DNA of 37,414 bases from Candidatus Egerieimonas intestinavium. GTDB taxonomy: Bacteria > Bacillota > Clostridia > Lachnospirales > Lachnospiraceae. Shown here one piece after another: positions 16,284 through 23,863 of this stretch. The DNA is taken from assembly GCA_018711815.1 (NCBI GenBank), contig DVHU01000025.1, forward strand, positions 1 to 37,414, in the 5' to 3' direction. The notes beneath the pieces were generated by a model. The model ran no database searches and was not told where the DNA came from. It saw only the letters and a list, made by a program, of their open reading frames with translations. The translations under genes and the position numbers were made by a program. The stretch's first letter is position 1. The number at the start of each line of letters is the position of its first letter.

Positions 16284-16324
16284 AGGGATGCTGTCTCCTG
16301 CCATGGACGGCATCCCTTTTTATT
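16284..16324 (+). terminator. Terminator of the TRAP-transketolase operon
   Basis: AGGGATGC and GTC pair with GAC and GCATCCCT around a short loop, followed by TTTTTATTTTT. It closes the five-to-six gene operon and isolates the regulator gene that follows. Confidence 0.85.
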
Positions 16325-16369
16325 TTTCTGATCTTTTCTGCCCCACAGCTTTATTTTCTCGTCAAGCAT

Positions 16370-16398
16370 TTGACAAATCCATTCTTTCGGGATAAAGT
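16370..16398 (+). promoter_or_regulatory. Promoter of the FadR-type regulator gene
   Basis: TTGACA (16370-16375) and TAAAGT (16393-16398) are spaced by 17 bases, about 40 bases before the ATG at 16437. It gives the regulator and the PHP gene their own transcription start. Confidence 0.6.
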
Positions 16399-16436
16399 AA
16401 TATTAGTTAAATGAAAACATAGGACGGTGCAGATAA

Positions 16437-17159
16437 ATGAATAGTAAAGCAATCCCTTATTTAAAGCCGATCAACAGCACGTCCGTGGTACAGCGGGTAA
16501 TCGACAGCCTCACCGAAGCCATGATTTCCAAGCAGCTGCGCCCCGGCGATAAAATTCCCACAGAGATAGAGCTGGCAAATACTCTGGGCGTGGGCCGTAA
16601 CTCCATCCGGGAGGCCATCAAAATCCTGGTCTACCTGGGTGTTTTGGAGATCCGGCGGGCGGAGGGCACCTTCGTCTGCGAGGGCTTCTCTGAGAGCATG
16701 ATTGATCCCATGCTCTACGGCATTATCCTGGATACCAGCAATTCTTACGAAAATCTCATCGAGCTTCGGGAAATCATGGAGGTGAGCGTTGTCCAGCTGG
16801 CTCTGAAAAAGAGAACCCCGGAGGATCTGGGGCAAATCCGCCAGGTGATGGCCGACATGAAATCCGCAGTTCAGCAGACTCCCCCCAACATTTCCCTGTT
16901 TTTTGAGGCGGACAACCAATTCCATGATCTGATCTCCCAGGCCGGCCACAACCCCCTCATGGATAAGATCAACCGGGTGGTGCGGGCCCTGACTCACTCG
17001 GTGCGCCTGGAATCCGTAACCTACATGATGGAGAGCGGCCGGGGCCAGGAGCTCTACGACTGCCATGAGGAGCTCTACCATCTGGTGGAGTCCAAAAATG
17101 AAGAAAACCTGGATCTGAACACGGTGATCCGCGCCACGTATTTCTATCAGCCGGAATAG
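16437..17159 (+). CDS. FadR-type GntR transcriptional regulator (FCD domain)
   Basis: 240 residues. The winged helix spans about 10-80, with IPTEIELANTLGVGRNSIREAIKILVYLGVLEIRRAEGTFV as recognition helix and wing. An all-helical FCD domain follows, where ELREIMEV, NQFHDLI and CHEELYHLV supply the Asp/His metal-ligand pattern. FCD regulators bind small organic acids or sugar acids. Its position immediately after the TRAP-transketolase-dehydrogenase operon makes it the likely regulator of that operon; the palindromic TGGTATATACTA over that promoter is a candidate site. AGGACGG precedes the start. The PHP gene follows after 18 bases. Confidence 0.9.
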   Translation: MNSKAIPYLKPINSTSVVQRVIDSLTEAMISKQLRPGDKIPTEIELANTLGVGRNSIREAIKILVYLGVLEIRRAEGTFVCEGFSESMIDPMLYGIILDTSNSYENLIELREIMEVSVVQLALKKRTPEDLGQIRQVMADMKSAVQQTPPNISLFFEADNQFHDLISQAGHNPLMDKINRVVRALTHSVRLESVTYMMESGRGQELYDCHEELYHLVESKNEENLDLNTVIRATYFYQPE

Positions 17160-17177
17160 GACGGAAGGAATCGCACC

Positions 17178-18011
17178 ATGGAGCTTATTGATTTACACGT
17201 ACATTCCAACGCCTCCGACGGCACCCTCTCCCCCACCCAGGTGGTTGAGCTGGCCCGCCGCCAGGGCCTTCGGGCCATGGCTCTGACGGATCACGACACC
17301 CTGGAGGGGCTACCGGAGGCTCTGGCAGCCGGGAAAGCCCTGGGCGTGGAGGTGGTCTGCGGCATTGAATTTTCCACCAGCTATCAGGGACGGGACGTCC
17401 ACATCCTGGGGCTGGAGCTAAATCCCCAGGACGCCCATTTCCGGGAAACCCTGAAGGAATTCCAGGATTCCCGGGATCGGCGGAACCTGGCCATCATCGG
17501 CCGCCTCCGGGAGCATGGGGTCTCCATCTCCTGGGAGGCCATGGCGGAAGCCTTCCCGGACTGTGTCTGGACCCGGGCCCACTTTGCCCGTTATCTTCTG
17601 GAGCAGGGGTACGTATCCTCCATCAAGGAGGCCTTTCCCCGCTATATCGGAGACCGGGCGCCCTGTTTTGTTCCCCGGGAGAAGGTGACCCCCTACCAGG
17701 CCATCCGCCTGATCCAGGAGAACGGCGGTATTGCCGTCCTGGCCCACCCCATGCTCTACCAGCTGGGCCTTGAGCAGCTGCGGCTGCTCTTCTCGCGCCT
17801 GCGGGACGCGGGCCTGGACGCGGTGGAGGTTCTCTACTCCACCAACAGCCGGGAGGAGGAGCGCCTCTCCCGGCAGCTGGCCAAGGATTACGGCCTGAAA
17901 ATCTCCGGGGGATCGGACTTCCACGGGGCCAACAAGCCGGAGATTCAGCTGGGCTGCGGAAAGGGAAACCTGAAAATCCCCTACACGGTTCTGGAAAATC
18001 TCCGCAAATAA
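17178..18011 (+). CDS. PHP-domain phosphoesterase (TrpH/nucleoside 3',5'-bisphosphate phosphatase-like)
   Basis: 277 residues forming a complete PHP domain. The metal-binding motifs appear in order: DLHVHSNASDG (residues 5-15), TDHDT (about 37-41), GIEFST (about 61-66), VLAHP (about 190) and GSDFHG (about 248-253). This motif set and length fit the YciV/TrpH group (RNase AM), which removes the 3' phosphate from nucleoside 3',5'-bisphosphates and can act on short RNA 5' ends. Clostridial genomes usually carry this gene as a housekeeping function, so its 18-base spacing from the FadR-type regulator may only reflect read-through. The stop codon sits at the border of the AT-rich accessory segment. 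Confidence 0.85.
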   Translation: MELIDLHVHSNASDGTLSPTQVVELARRQGLRAMALTDHDTLEGLPEALAAGKALGVEVVCGIEFSTSYQGRDVHILGLELNPQDAHFRETLKEFQDSRDRRNLAIIGRLREHGVSISWEAMAEAFPDCVWTRAHFARYLLEQGYVSSIKEAFPRYIGDRAPCFVPREKVTPYQAIRLIQENGGIAVLAHPMLYQLGLEQLRLLFSRLRDAGLDAVEVLYSTNSREEERLSRQLAKDYGLKISGGSDFHGANKPEIQLGCGKGNLKIPYTVLENLRK

Positions 18012-18045
18012 ATTTGTCAAGTAAAGTGTGTAAATTTTTGATTTT

Positions 18046-18074
18046 TTATCGGCGGTCATTTGGGCCGCCGATAA
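18046..18074. repeat. Hairpin between convergent PHP and KilA-N genes
   Basis: TTATCGGCGG (18046-18055) is the exact complement of CCGCCGATAA (18065-18074). A T-run precedes it on the plus strand and none follows on either strand, so it is not a typical terminator even though it lies between two convergent genes. Confidence 0.6.
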
Positions 18075-18129
18075 CTTCAGCATTAATCTTATTCCGTCCT
18101 TGGGCCTCTTCATTGATTATATCTATTTA

Positions 18130-18981
18130 TCACTTCTGTATTGCCGTTTCTATTCTCGGTAAATCATTTAAACTTACCGTCTCCAATGTCCGCAACTGCT
18201 GTACAGCTAATTGTCGGAGTAATTCCATTCTCTCTTTTTGCATCTTCCCCTGATTAATCAATACTGCATTATAACTTTCTAAATTTGCAAGCACCAACAA
18301 CTGATTTAGAGTTGCCACATCCCGCATATTCCCTTTTGCTGTTGGATTTTCATCTTTCCACTGCTTCGCAGTCTTGCCAAACAAAACAACATTCAACATA
18401 TCTGCTTCATTGGCATAGGTATATGCCACCTGCGCAGGTGTTAATTCCGGTGGAATCAAATTATCCTTAACTGCATCTGTATGTATCCTGTAATTCAGTT
18501 TAGATATTTCTCTGTTTAAGTTCCAATTCAAAGACAATCTGCTATTCTCATCTGTCTTTAATCTCCTGTAATCCTTCATGATATATAACTGGAATTCTGG
18601 AGAAATCCAAGTCGCAAAAGACATAGCAATATCACTATGAGCATATGTTCCGCCATAACGTCCCGCTTTTGATACAATACCAATAGCATTTGTAGCTTCT
18701 ATCCATTTCTTTGGTGACATTGTAAATGCGTTTGCTCCTGCCTGTTTTTTAAACCCCTCGAATTCGAGGGGTTTAAAATCTGGATTATGCAGCCTTTCCC
18801 ATAATCCCAAAAATTCTATTACATCTCGATTTCTCATCCAATTTTGTATAACCGCTGTAGGGTCATCACTTTTATATCTAGCTATATCTGTCAATGAAAT
18901 AAATTCATTTTCAAAATCCTGCGTATAAATTCCGATATCTATCCCGTTGGCATGAATCGTTTCTTTTATTACCTTTCCCAT
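18130..18981 (-). CDS. KilA-N domain-containing protein
   Basis: About 283 residues. The N-terminal ~110 residues match KilA-N: ISLTDIARYKSDDPTAVIQNWMRNRDVIEFLGLWE, then LEFEGF, MSPKKWIEATNAIGIVSKAGRYGGTYAHSDIAMSFATWISPEFQLYIM. The remaining residues are helical. KilA-N is a putative nucleic-acid-binding module from phage and DNA viruses, widespread as a stand-alone bacterial gene. The ATG at 18981 is chosen because AGGAGGTACA precedes it. The gene is clearly richer in A+T than the flanking chromosome, which suggests acquisition. A perfect 32-bp palindrome lies within the coding sequence. The cellular role is unknown. Confidence 0.85.
   Translation of the reverse strand: MGKVIKETIHANGIDIGIYTQDFENEFISLTDIARYKSDDPTAVIQNWMRNRDVIEFLGLWERLHNPDFKPLEFEGFKKQAGANAFTMSPKKWIEATNAIGIVSKAGRYGGTYAHSDIAMSFATWISPEFQLYIMKDYRRLKTDENSRLSLNWNLNREISKLNYRIHTDAVKDNLIPPELTPAQVAYTYANEADMLNVVLFGKTAKQWKDENPTAKGNMRDVATLNQLLVLANLESYNAVLINQGKMQKERMELLRQLAVQQLRTLETVSLNDLPRIETAIQK
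18747..18778. repeat. Perfect 32-bp palindrome inside the KilA-N gene
   Basis: The segment is self-complementary without any loop, centred on CGAATTCG between 18758 and 18765, with arms TTTTAAACCCCTCG. On the coding strand it encodes FKPLEFEGFK, so reading frame is preserved through it. Confidence 0.9.
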
Positions 18982-19095
18982 TGTACCTCCTACAACCATG
19001 TCCAATATTTTCTTCTTGTTACTAACATCTACTTAAAGTCTTTTTCTTTGTTATATAAGTTTTAGTTACCGGTATCTTACCCTCTCCCGCAAATA

Positions 19096-19171
19096 AAGGA
19101 CTGCTGCATGAATATGCGAAAATATTCGCTAACTGCAACAGCCCCATCCTATCATACAACAGTCCCTTTTT
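19096..19171. terminator. Bidirectional terminator-like hairpin after the AAA-like ATPase gene
   Basis: GGACTGCTG (19098-19106) pairs, with one mismatch, with CAACAGTCC (19157-19165). T-rich stretches follow on both strands: CTTTTT on plus, and TTTATTT on minus after the stem. An inner GCGAA/TTCGC stem (19116-19129) tops it. On the minus strand it comes right after the ATPase stop, so it probably ends that transcript. Confidence 0.65.
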
Positions 19172-19183
19172 AAGAAAGCCCCT

Positions 19184-20872
19184 CTATCTGTCGGCAAGAA
19201 TAACTCGACAGCGTTTTTTGTAGCAGGCAATTCCATAGTTCAAAATATGGTCTATTCCTTCTTCGCGCAGCTCCTCTTCGTACCGGTTCTTATTGATCTG
19301 CTCCAGCGCTTCCTCACATGCCGCCTCCAGGTCGCCGTCCTCTGCATATTTCATTTCGATCACAATGCCGGTTCCCTCCCGGTCAATCTCCACGAGAATA
19401 TCGCTGTAGCCGTCTCCCGATTCCTTATTAGAAGAAATTCCCCATGTATCCTGAGAGCCCAGAAGTCCTAACAAGATGCCATGATAGAAGTTTTCCTTCA
19501 ATTTCTTTTTTACAAAGGTATCACGGATACTGATGGTTTTCCTCAGATACTCTCCAAACCGCGCCTCAGCCAGGGAAGCGTCTCCATTTTTCAGCGCATG
19601 ACAGAAAGCATTTACCGCCTCTCCATTCTTTCTGAGATCTTCTTTGAAGAACTCCATAATCTGGTCGGTAAAGATTTCACGGATCTCCATATTCGGAATT
19701 GCCAGCGGAAATCTCTTTCTATCCGGTTTTCCTCTCTGCGTAAGGTATCCGGTAGTAAACAGAACGCTCCATATATTGTCTATGGAACGATACATATCCA
19801 TGTAGGTCAATTCCTGATGGATTTCCTTTTCTATCACCTGGCCGGCGACCAGGTCTTCGATCTCCCGCTTTGTTCTTCCTATATCCACATTTTGGATAAA
19901 TCTCTTCACCACTTCATTGCTGCTGGTGTTCGACCAATAATTCTGCGGCTGGGCCTTCTGGTCCGCGCAAAGCTTGGCGCAGTGGCAGATCACATCCCAA
20001 GGGCAGTAAACTTCCACATCGCCAAACTGATATCCGTCATACCATTCTTTCATCATCTGATAATGCTGCTGCAGCTGGTAATACTCCAGCATATCTCTTA
20101 CTTCTCTGTCCGTAAATCCAAAATACTCGTCAAATTCCACATCCGATACAGACAGTACCCGCAGATTATTCAGCCCGGTAAAGATGCTTTCTTTTGAGAT
20201 ACGCATACATCCGGTCATCACCGCGAACTTCAGGCAGTCGTTGGTCTTTAGCACCTGCTCAAACATGTTGCGCAGCAAAATGATCATCTGCTCATAATAT
20301 CCATGCTCAAAGGCTTTAGCGAGAGGCACGTCATACTCGTCGATCAGCACGATCACATCCTGGTTATGATGTTTCTGAAGGAGACGGGATAATTCCCGCA
20401 GGCTGCCAAAAAGAGCCGCTTCACTCATATCCCTTTTCAGGAGCTCGCCAAAACGTTCCTTATCAATTAGCGTAAGCTGATCACTCTCTGAAAGATACTG
20501 GTGCCGGGCCGCCTCCTCATTAATGACTCTTGCCGCCATTTCCCGGGCCGTTTCATAGGTTCCGGCATTAACTCCTTTTAAGGATATGGAAATTACCGGA
20601 AATTTTCCCATATATTCCTGGCATAAGGCGGTCTCTTCTGCAATTTTTAGTCCCTTGAAAAGCTTCTCGTCGCTTCCCAGCGAAAAGAAATATTTCAGCA
20701 TACTCATATTCAGAGATTTGCCGAATCTCCTTGGCCGGGTGAACAGATTTACCTTTCCCCAGTTATGAAGAAGCTCTTTTATCATCCCCGTCTTGTCAAC
20801 ATAATAGAAACCTTCTTTGCGAAGTTCCTCAAAATTTTCAATTCCAATCGGAAGTTTCTTTCTGGTATTCAT
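19184..20872 (-). CDS. AAA-ATPase-like protein with C-terminal PD-(D/E)XK-like domain
   Basis: 562 residues of a family common in anaerobic gut bacteria. The N-terminus has PIGIENFEELRKEGFYYVDKT, then a Walker-A-like FTRPRRFGKS (about residues 45-54) and Walker B VIVLIDEYDVPLAKA (about 175-190). The C-terminal ~150 residues contain GYSDILVEIDREGTGIVIEMKYA, a D...ExK arrangement typical of PD-(D/E)XK nuclease-like folds. No substrate or phenotype is established for the family; mobile or defence roles are often guessed. Here it is full length, lower in GC than neighbouring genes, and begins only 8 bases after the GGDEF gene, with its ribosome binding site (GGAGAGAAGGTGAAGG) inside that gene's end. 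Confidence 0.88.
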   Translation of the reverse strand: MNTRKKLPIGIENFEELRKEGFYYVDKTGMIKELLHNWGKVNLFTRPRRFGKSLNMSMLKYFFSLGSDEKLFKGLKIAEETALCQEYMGKFPVISISLKGVNAGTYETAREMAARVINEEAARHQYLSESDQLTLIDKERFGELLKRDMSEAALFGSLRELSRLLQKHHNQDVIVLIDEYDVPLAKAFEHGYYEQMIILLRNMFEQVLKTNDCLKFAVMTGCMRISKESIFTGLNNLRVLSVSDVEFDEYFGFTDREVRDMLEYYQLQQHYQMMKEWYDGYQFGDVEVYCPWDVICHCAKLCADQKAQPQNYWSNTSSNEVVKRFIQNVDIGRTKREIEDLVAGQVIEKEIHQELTYMDMYRSIDNIWSVLFTTGYLTQRGKPDRKRFPLAIPNMEIREIFTDQIMEFFKEDLRKNGEAVNAFCHALKNGDASLAEARFGEYLRKTISIRDTFVKKKLKENFYHGILLGLLGSQDTWGISSNKESGDGYSDILVEIDREGTGIVIEMKYAEDGDLEAACEEALEQINKNRYEEELREEGIDHILNYGIACYKKRCRVILADR

Positions 20873-20880
20873 CTAAACCT

Positions 20881-21984
20881 TCACCTTCTCTCCCTTGATT
20901 TCAGCTTCATTTCATACATTTTCTGATCCACCTGGTGCATCAGGCGGTCTTCGTCCTCGAAAGGCGGGCGGCACTCAATGGCCCCTATGCTGACCTGATT
21001 AAAGGGGCACGGAGCTCCCGTCTCCCAGCTTCGGCAGGCCTGAATCTCCTTAACCTTGTCCTGGGGTATCTTTCCCGGGCAGAGCACAACAAATTCGTCT
21101 CCCCCAAAACGGTATACCTTTCCTCTGTCCCGGAAAACATCCCTGCAGATATCCGCAAAATGCCGCAGATACTGGTCTCCCACCACATGCCCGTAGGTAT
21201 CGTTGACCGCCTTGAACCGGTCAAGGTCCAGAAAAAGGATGGAAAAAACATCTTTTCCGCGCCGTAATTCCCGCAGATCCTCAAACAGGCAGACACGGTT
21301 TGCCAGTCCCGTGAGATCATCCCGCAGGGAAACCTGCTCCAGCTTCCGGATGCGGACAGAATCTGACACAATATGATAGATCATGACGTACGAAAGAATT
21401 GTAGTTCCAAAAAAGAAAAAGATCGCAAGGATTTTGGCCGGACTGCCCGCTTCTGCCAAAAATACAACATTTAACATAACGATTGTGGCCGACTGGAGAA
21501 TACAATTCAGATTAAAATACCGTACACATTGTCTGTTGTATTTCCCCAGATTCTTCAAAATAAAGATAAATTTCGGCATCGCCCACTTGAACAAGGGGTA
21601 AAGGGTCAATGCGTAAATCCCTGTCTGGATCAGCAGCATATGCGCATACAAATTCTCTTCCCCAATCATTCTGCTGATCTGGAAGGCAGAGACGAAGGCA
21701 AAAAGCGAATATGCCCAGTTCATGCACATGATGATAAACATCTGAAAAAGGCTGTTTTCATACAGAAAGGAAAGGGGAATCAGATACAAAAACCCCAGAA
21801 TCATCAGTTTCCCATCGCCATATTGAGGAAACAGGAGCAAAATACCGCCAAAGAACAGCAAACTGAAAAACACCAGCACCAGAAAACTGACGATCCTGCT
21901 GTATTTCCTCCGGCAAAATCCCTCAAAGGAGGCAATATTGACACATAACATTTCCAGTATAATGAGAAGCTTGATGATAAGCAT
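20881..21984 (-). CDS. Membrane-bound GGDEF protein (putative diguanylate cyclase)
   Basis: 367 residues. The first ~190 form about six membrane helices without a recognisable extracellular domain. A C-terminal GGDEF domain (about 205-365) includes LRDDLTGLANR, FLDLDRFKAVNDTYGHVVGDQYL and an intact YRFGGDEFVVL active site, so synthesis of cyclic di-GMP from two GTP is expected. The usual RxxD inhibitory site five residues before GGDEF reads RDRG, so product feedback through that site is probably missing. No EAL domain is present. GGAGAAAATATT precedes ATG. The downstream ATPase gene is close enough to be co-transcribed. Confidence 0.9.
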   Translation of the reverse strand: MLIIKLLIILEMLCVNIASFEGFCRRKYSRIVSFLVLVFFSLLFFGGILLLFPQYGDGKLMILGFLYLIPLSFLYENSLFQMFIIMCMNWAYSLFAFVSAFQISRMIGEENLYAHMLLIQTGIYALTLYPLFKWAMPKFIFILKNLGKYNRQCVRYFNLNCILQSATIVMLNVVFLAEAGSPAKILAIFFFFGTTILSYVMIYHIVSDSVRIRKLEQVSLRDDLTGLANRVCLFEDLRELRRGKDVFSILFLDLDRFKAVNDTYGHVVGDQYLRHFADICRDVFRDRGKVYRFGGDEFVVLCPGKIPQDKVKEIQACRSWETGAPCPFNQVSIGAIECRPPFEDEDRLMHQVDQKMYEMKLKSRERR

Positions 21985-22020
21985 AATATTTTCTCCGATC
22001 AGTATTTCCTTTTCCCTATC

Positions 22021-22049
22021 ATTATACTTGAATTCCGCAGCAAAGTAAA
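22021..22049 (-). promoter_or_regulatory. Promoter of the GGDEF-ATPase unit
   Basis: On the minus strand TTTACT (plus 22044-22049) and TATAAT (plus 22021-22026) are separated by 17 bases, about 37 bases before the GGDEF start at 21984. It supports an independent transcript from the ABC operon upstream. Confidence 0.6.
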
Positions 22050-22053
22050 TTTT

Positions 22054-22929
22054 CTATTTATTCAGCGGATTTATCTTCTTTCCGGCGGCCAAAAGGAGCA
22101 GCGCCGACAGGAGCAGCTGTACCAGGATGCCCAGGATAACCATGTGACGGACGCCCCAGGAGCCGCCGTAGTCACCGAAGCAGGAAGCCATGGTCTGCAG
22201 CTCATAGCCGTTGCCCAGCTGCCCGGAGATCAGCCCAAAATAAGGGGCCAGGGGATTCAGCAGCAGCAGATAAATGCCCGCTCCCAGACTTACCTCCTGA
22301 TACACTCCGCTGTTTTCCATCCGCACAGTCAGCAGGTAGTGCCAGAGCATCAGCGCCAGCACTGTCCCCACCACCAGCGCCACCACCAGCAGATAGGAAA
22401 GGATGGTGGCCATGTTGGTCTTTTTGCACATGGCAGAGCAGAAGATTCCGATACTGCCGATAAATATCCCGGTGACCACCAAAAAAAGCACCTCCGTCAG
22501 CAGCTCCGTCAGTCCCACGCCCCCGAAGATCATCACCATGGCCATGGAGGGCAGCGCAGAAAAGGCCAGCAGAAATACCAGGCTCAAGGAGGCCTCCAGC
22601 TTCCCCACAATGATCCGCCAGGGATTCAGGTTGGTGGTCAGCAGGATATCCAGGGTCCGCCTCTCCCGCTCCCCGGCGATGGAGCTTCCGGCAATGCCCG
22701 GAATCAGAAGGCACTCCATGAAAAAGAGGGCGTAGCACATGAGCATATGACAGCGGATGGGGATCTGGTATTGGCCGGCGCTGACATAGCCCTGCATGCT
22801 GCCCGCCCCCAGAAAGCTGACGGCCACGATCACCGCCAGCATCAGGTTGCCCCCGAAAATAATCCAGGAGATCCGCATGGAGCGGGAGTTTCTTCTCACC
22901 TCACTCTGAAAAACCGGATTCAGCTTCAT
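22054..22929 (-). CDS. ABC-2 type transporter permease
   Basis: 291 residues with six predicted membrane segments. The early segment has ECLLIPGIAGSSIAGERERRTLDILLTTNLNPWRIIVGKL, the classic ABC-2 permease motif where the ERERRTL...LLTTP-like coupling helix meets the ATPase. Its start lies 29 bases inside the end of the ATPase gene, with AAGGAGGGGAAAGTGT before ATG. It is the last gene of the five-gene regulator-kinase-membrane protein-ATPase-permease chain. The exported substrate is unknown; such systems move peptides, lipids or polymers, or support envelope stress resistance. Confidence 0.88.
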   Translation of the reverse strand: MKLNPVFQSEVRRNSRSMRISWIIFGGNLMLAVIVAVSFLGAGSMQGYVSAGQYQIPIRCHMLMCYALFFMECLLIPGIAGSSIAGERERRTLDILLTTNLNPWRIIVGKLEASLSLVFLLAFSALPSMAMVMIFGGVGLTELLTEVLFLVVTGIFIGSIGIFCSAMCKKTNMATILSYLLVVALVVGTVLALMLWHYLLTVRMENSGVYQEVSLGAGIYLLLLNPLAPYFGLISGQLGNGYELQTMASCFGDYGGSWGVRHMVILGILVQLLLSALLLLAAGKKINPLNK

Positions 22930-23863
22930 ACACTTTCCCCTCCTTTTCCGCCTCCGTCATGGCAAAAAATACAGATTCCAAACTTCCATGCTCCCGGCTG
23001 AAGGAGGTGACCATCACCCCTGCCCTAATCAGGCTCTCCAAAAGCTGGGCCTCCTCCTCCCGGGTTCCGGAAAACAGCACGGAAATCACATTTCCCTGGA
23101 TGGAGACTCTGGTCACCAGCGGGTGATTTCCCACCAGCCGCACCGCCTCCTCCAGGTTTTTGTAGACCGTAATCAGCAGGGGATTAGAGCTGTCGATGGA
23201 CACCAGGATTTCCTCGATGTCCCCCTGCAGCACCATCCGCCCCTGATTGATGATCCCAATTCCTGTACACATATCCGCCAGTTCCGAGAGGATGTGGGAG
23301 CTGATCAGGATGGTGTAGTCCATCTGCCTGAGCTGCTTTAACAATTCCTTGAACTCCCTGCGGGTTCTGGGATCCAGCCCGGAGGCCGGCTCGTCCATCA
23401 CCAGCAGGGGAGGCTTGTGGATCAAGGCCCGGGCCACACAGAGCTTCTGCTGCATTCCCCGGGAGAGGGTGTCCACATACTGATCCTCCACCTGGGGCAG
23501 ATTTACCAGCTCCAGCACCTCCTGCGCCCGGCGCTTCTGCTCCCGGGCCGGAATCTGGTAGGCCGCCGCATAAAATTCCAGATACTCCATCACAGTCAGG
23601 TTGTCGTAGAGTCCGAAGAAATCCGGCACAAAACCGATGTGGTTTTTCAGCACCTTAAGATCCTTTCCCACCCGCTGACCATCCACCCAGACTTCCCCGC
23701 TGCTGGCGGATAAAAGTCCGGCGATGATCCGTATGGTGGTTGTCTTGCCCGCTCCGTTGGGGCCCACAAATCCGAAGAGCTCTCCCTTGCGCACATTCAT
23801 CTGCAGACCGTTTAAGGCCAGGAAGTTTCCGTATCTCTTATATAAATTTTCTACCCTAAGCAT
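22901..23863 (-). CDS. ABC transporter ATP-binding protein
   Basis: 320 residues. Walker A is GPNGAGKTT near residue 38. The signature is degenerate, LSRGMQQKLCVARAL, in place of LSGGQ. Walker B is LLVMDEPASGLD and the H-loop is ISSHILSELADMC. The C-terminal ~90 residues form an extra beta-rich domain of the kind seen in ABC-2 exporter ATPases. The start overlaps the stop of the upstream 764-residue gene by eight bases, and the end overlaps the permease, so the complex is made in step. The SRGMQQ variant is common in this subfamily and does not suggest loss of activity. Confidence 0.93.
   Translation of the reverse strand: MLRVENLYKRYGNFLALNGLQMNVRKGELFGFVGPNGAGKTTTIRIIAGLLSASSGEVWVDGQRVGKDLKVLKNHIGFVPDFFGLYDNLTVMEYLEFYAAAYQIPAREQKRRAQEVLELVNLPQVEDQYVDTLSRGMQQKLCVARALIHKPPLLVMDEPASGLDPRTRREFKELLKQLRQMDYTILISSHILSELADMCTGIGIINQGRMVLQGDIEEILVSIDSSNPLLITVYKNLEEAVRLVGNHPLVTRVSIQGNVISVLFSGTREEEAQLLESLIRAGVMVTSFSREHGSLESVFFAMTEAEKEGKVYEAESGFSE

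Noticed and set aside
18130-20872. Established antiphage defence system
   Set aside because: The KilA-N and AAA-like families have no proven defence role, and they are separated by a terminator-like hairpin, so a joint system is not supported.
18130-21984. Complete prophage
   Set aside because: KilA-N is the only phage-like gene; no capsid, terminase, portal, lysis or integrase genes are present.
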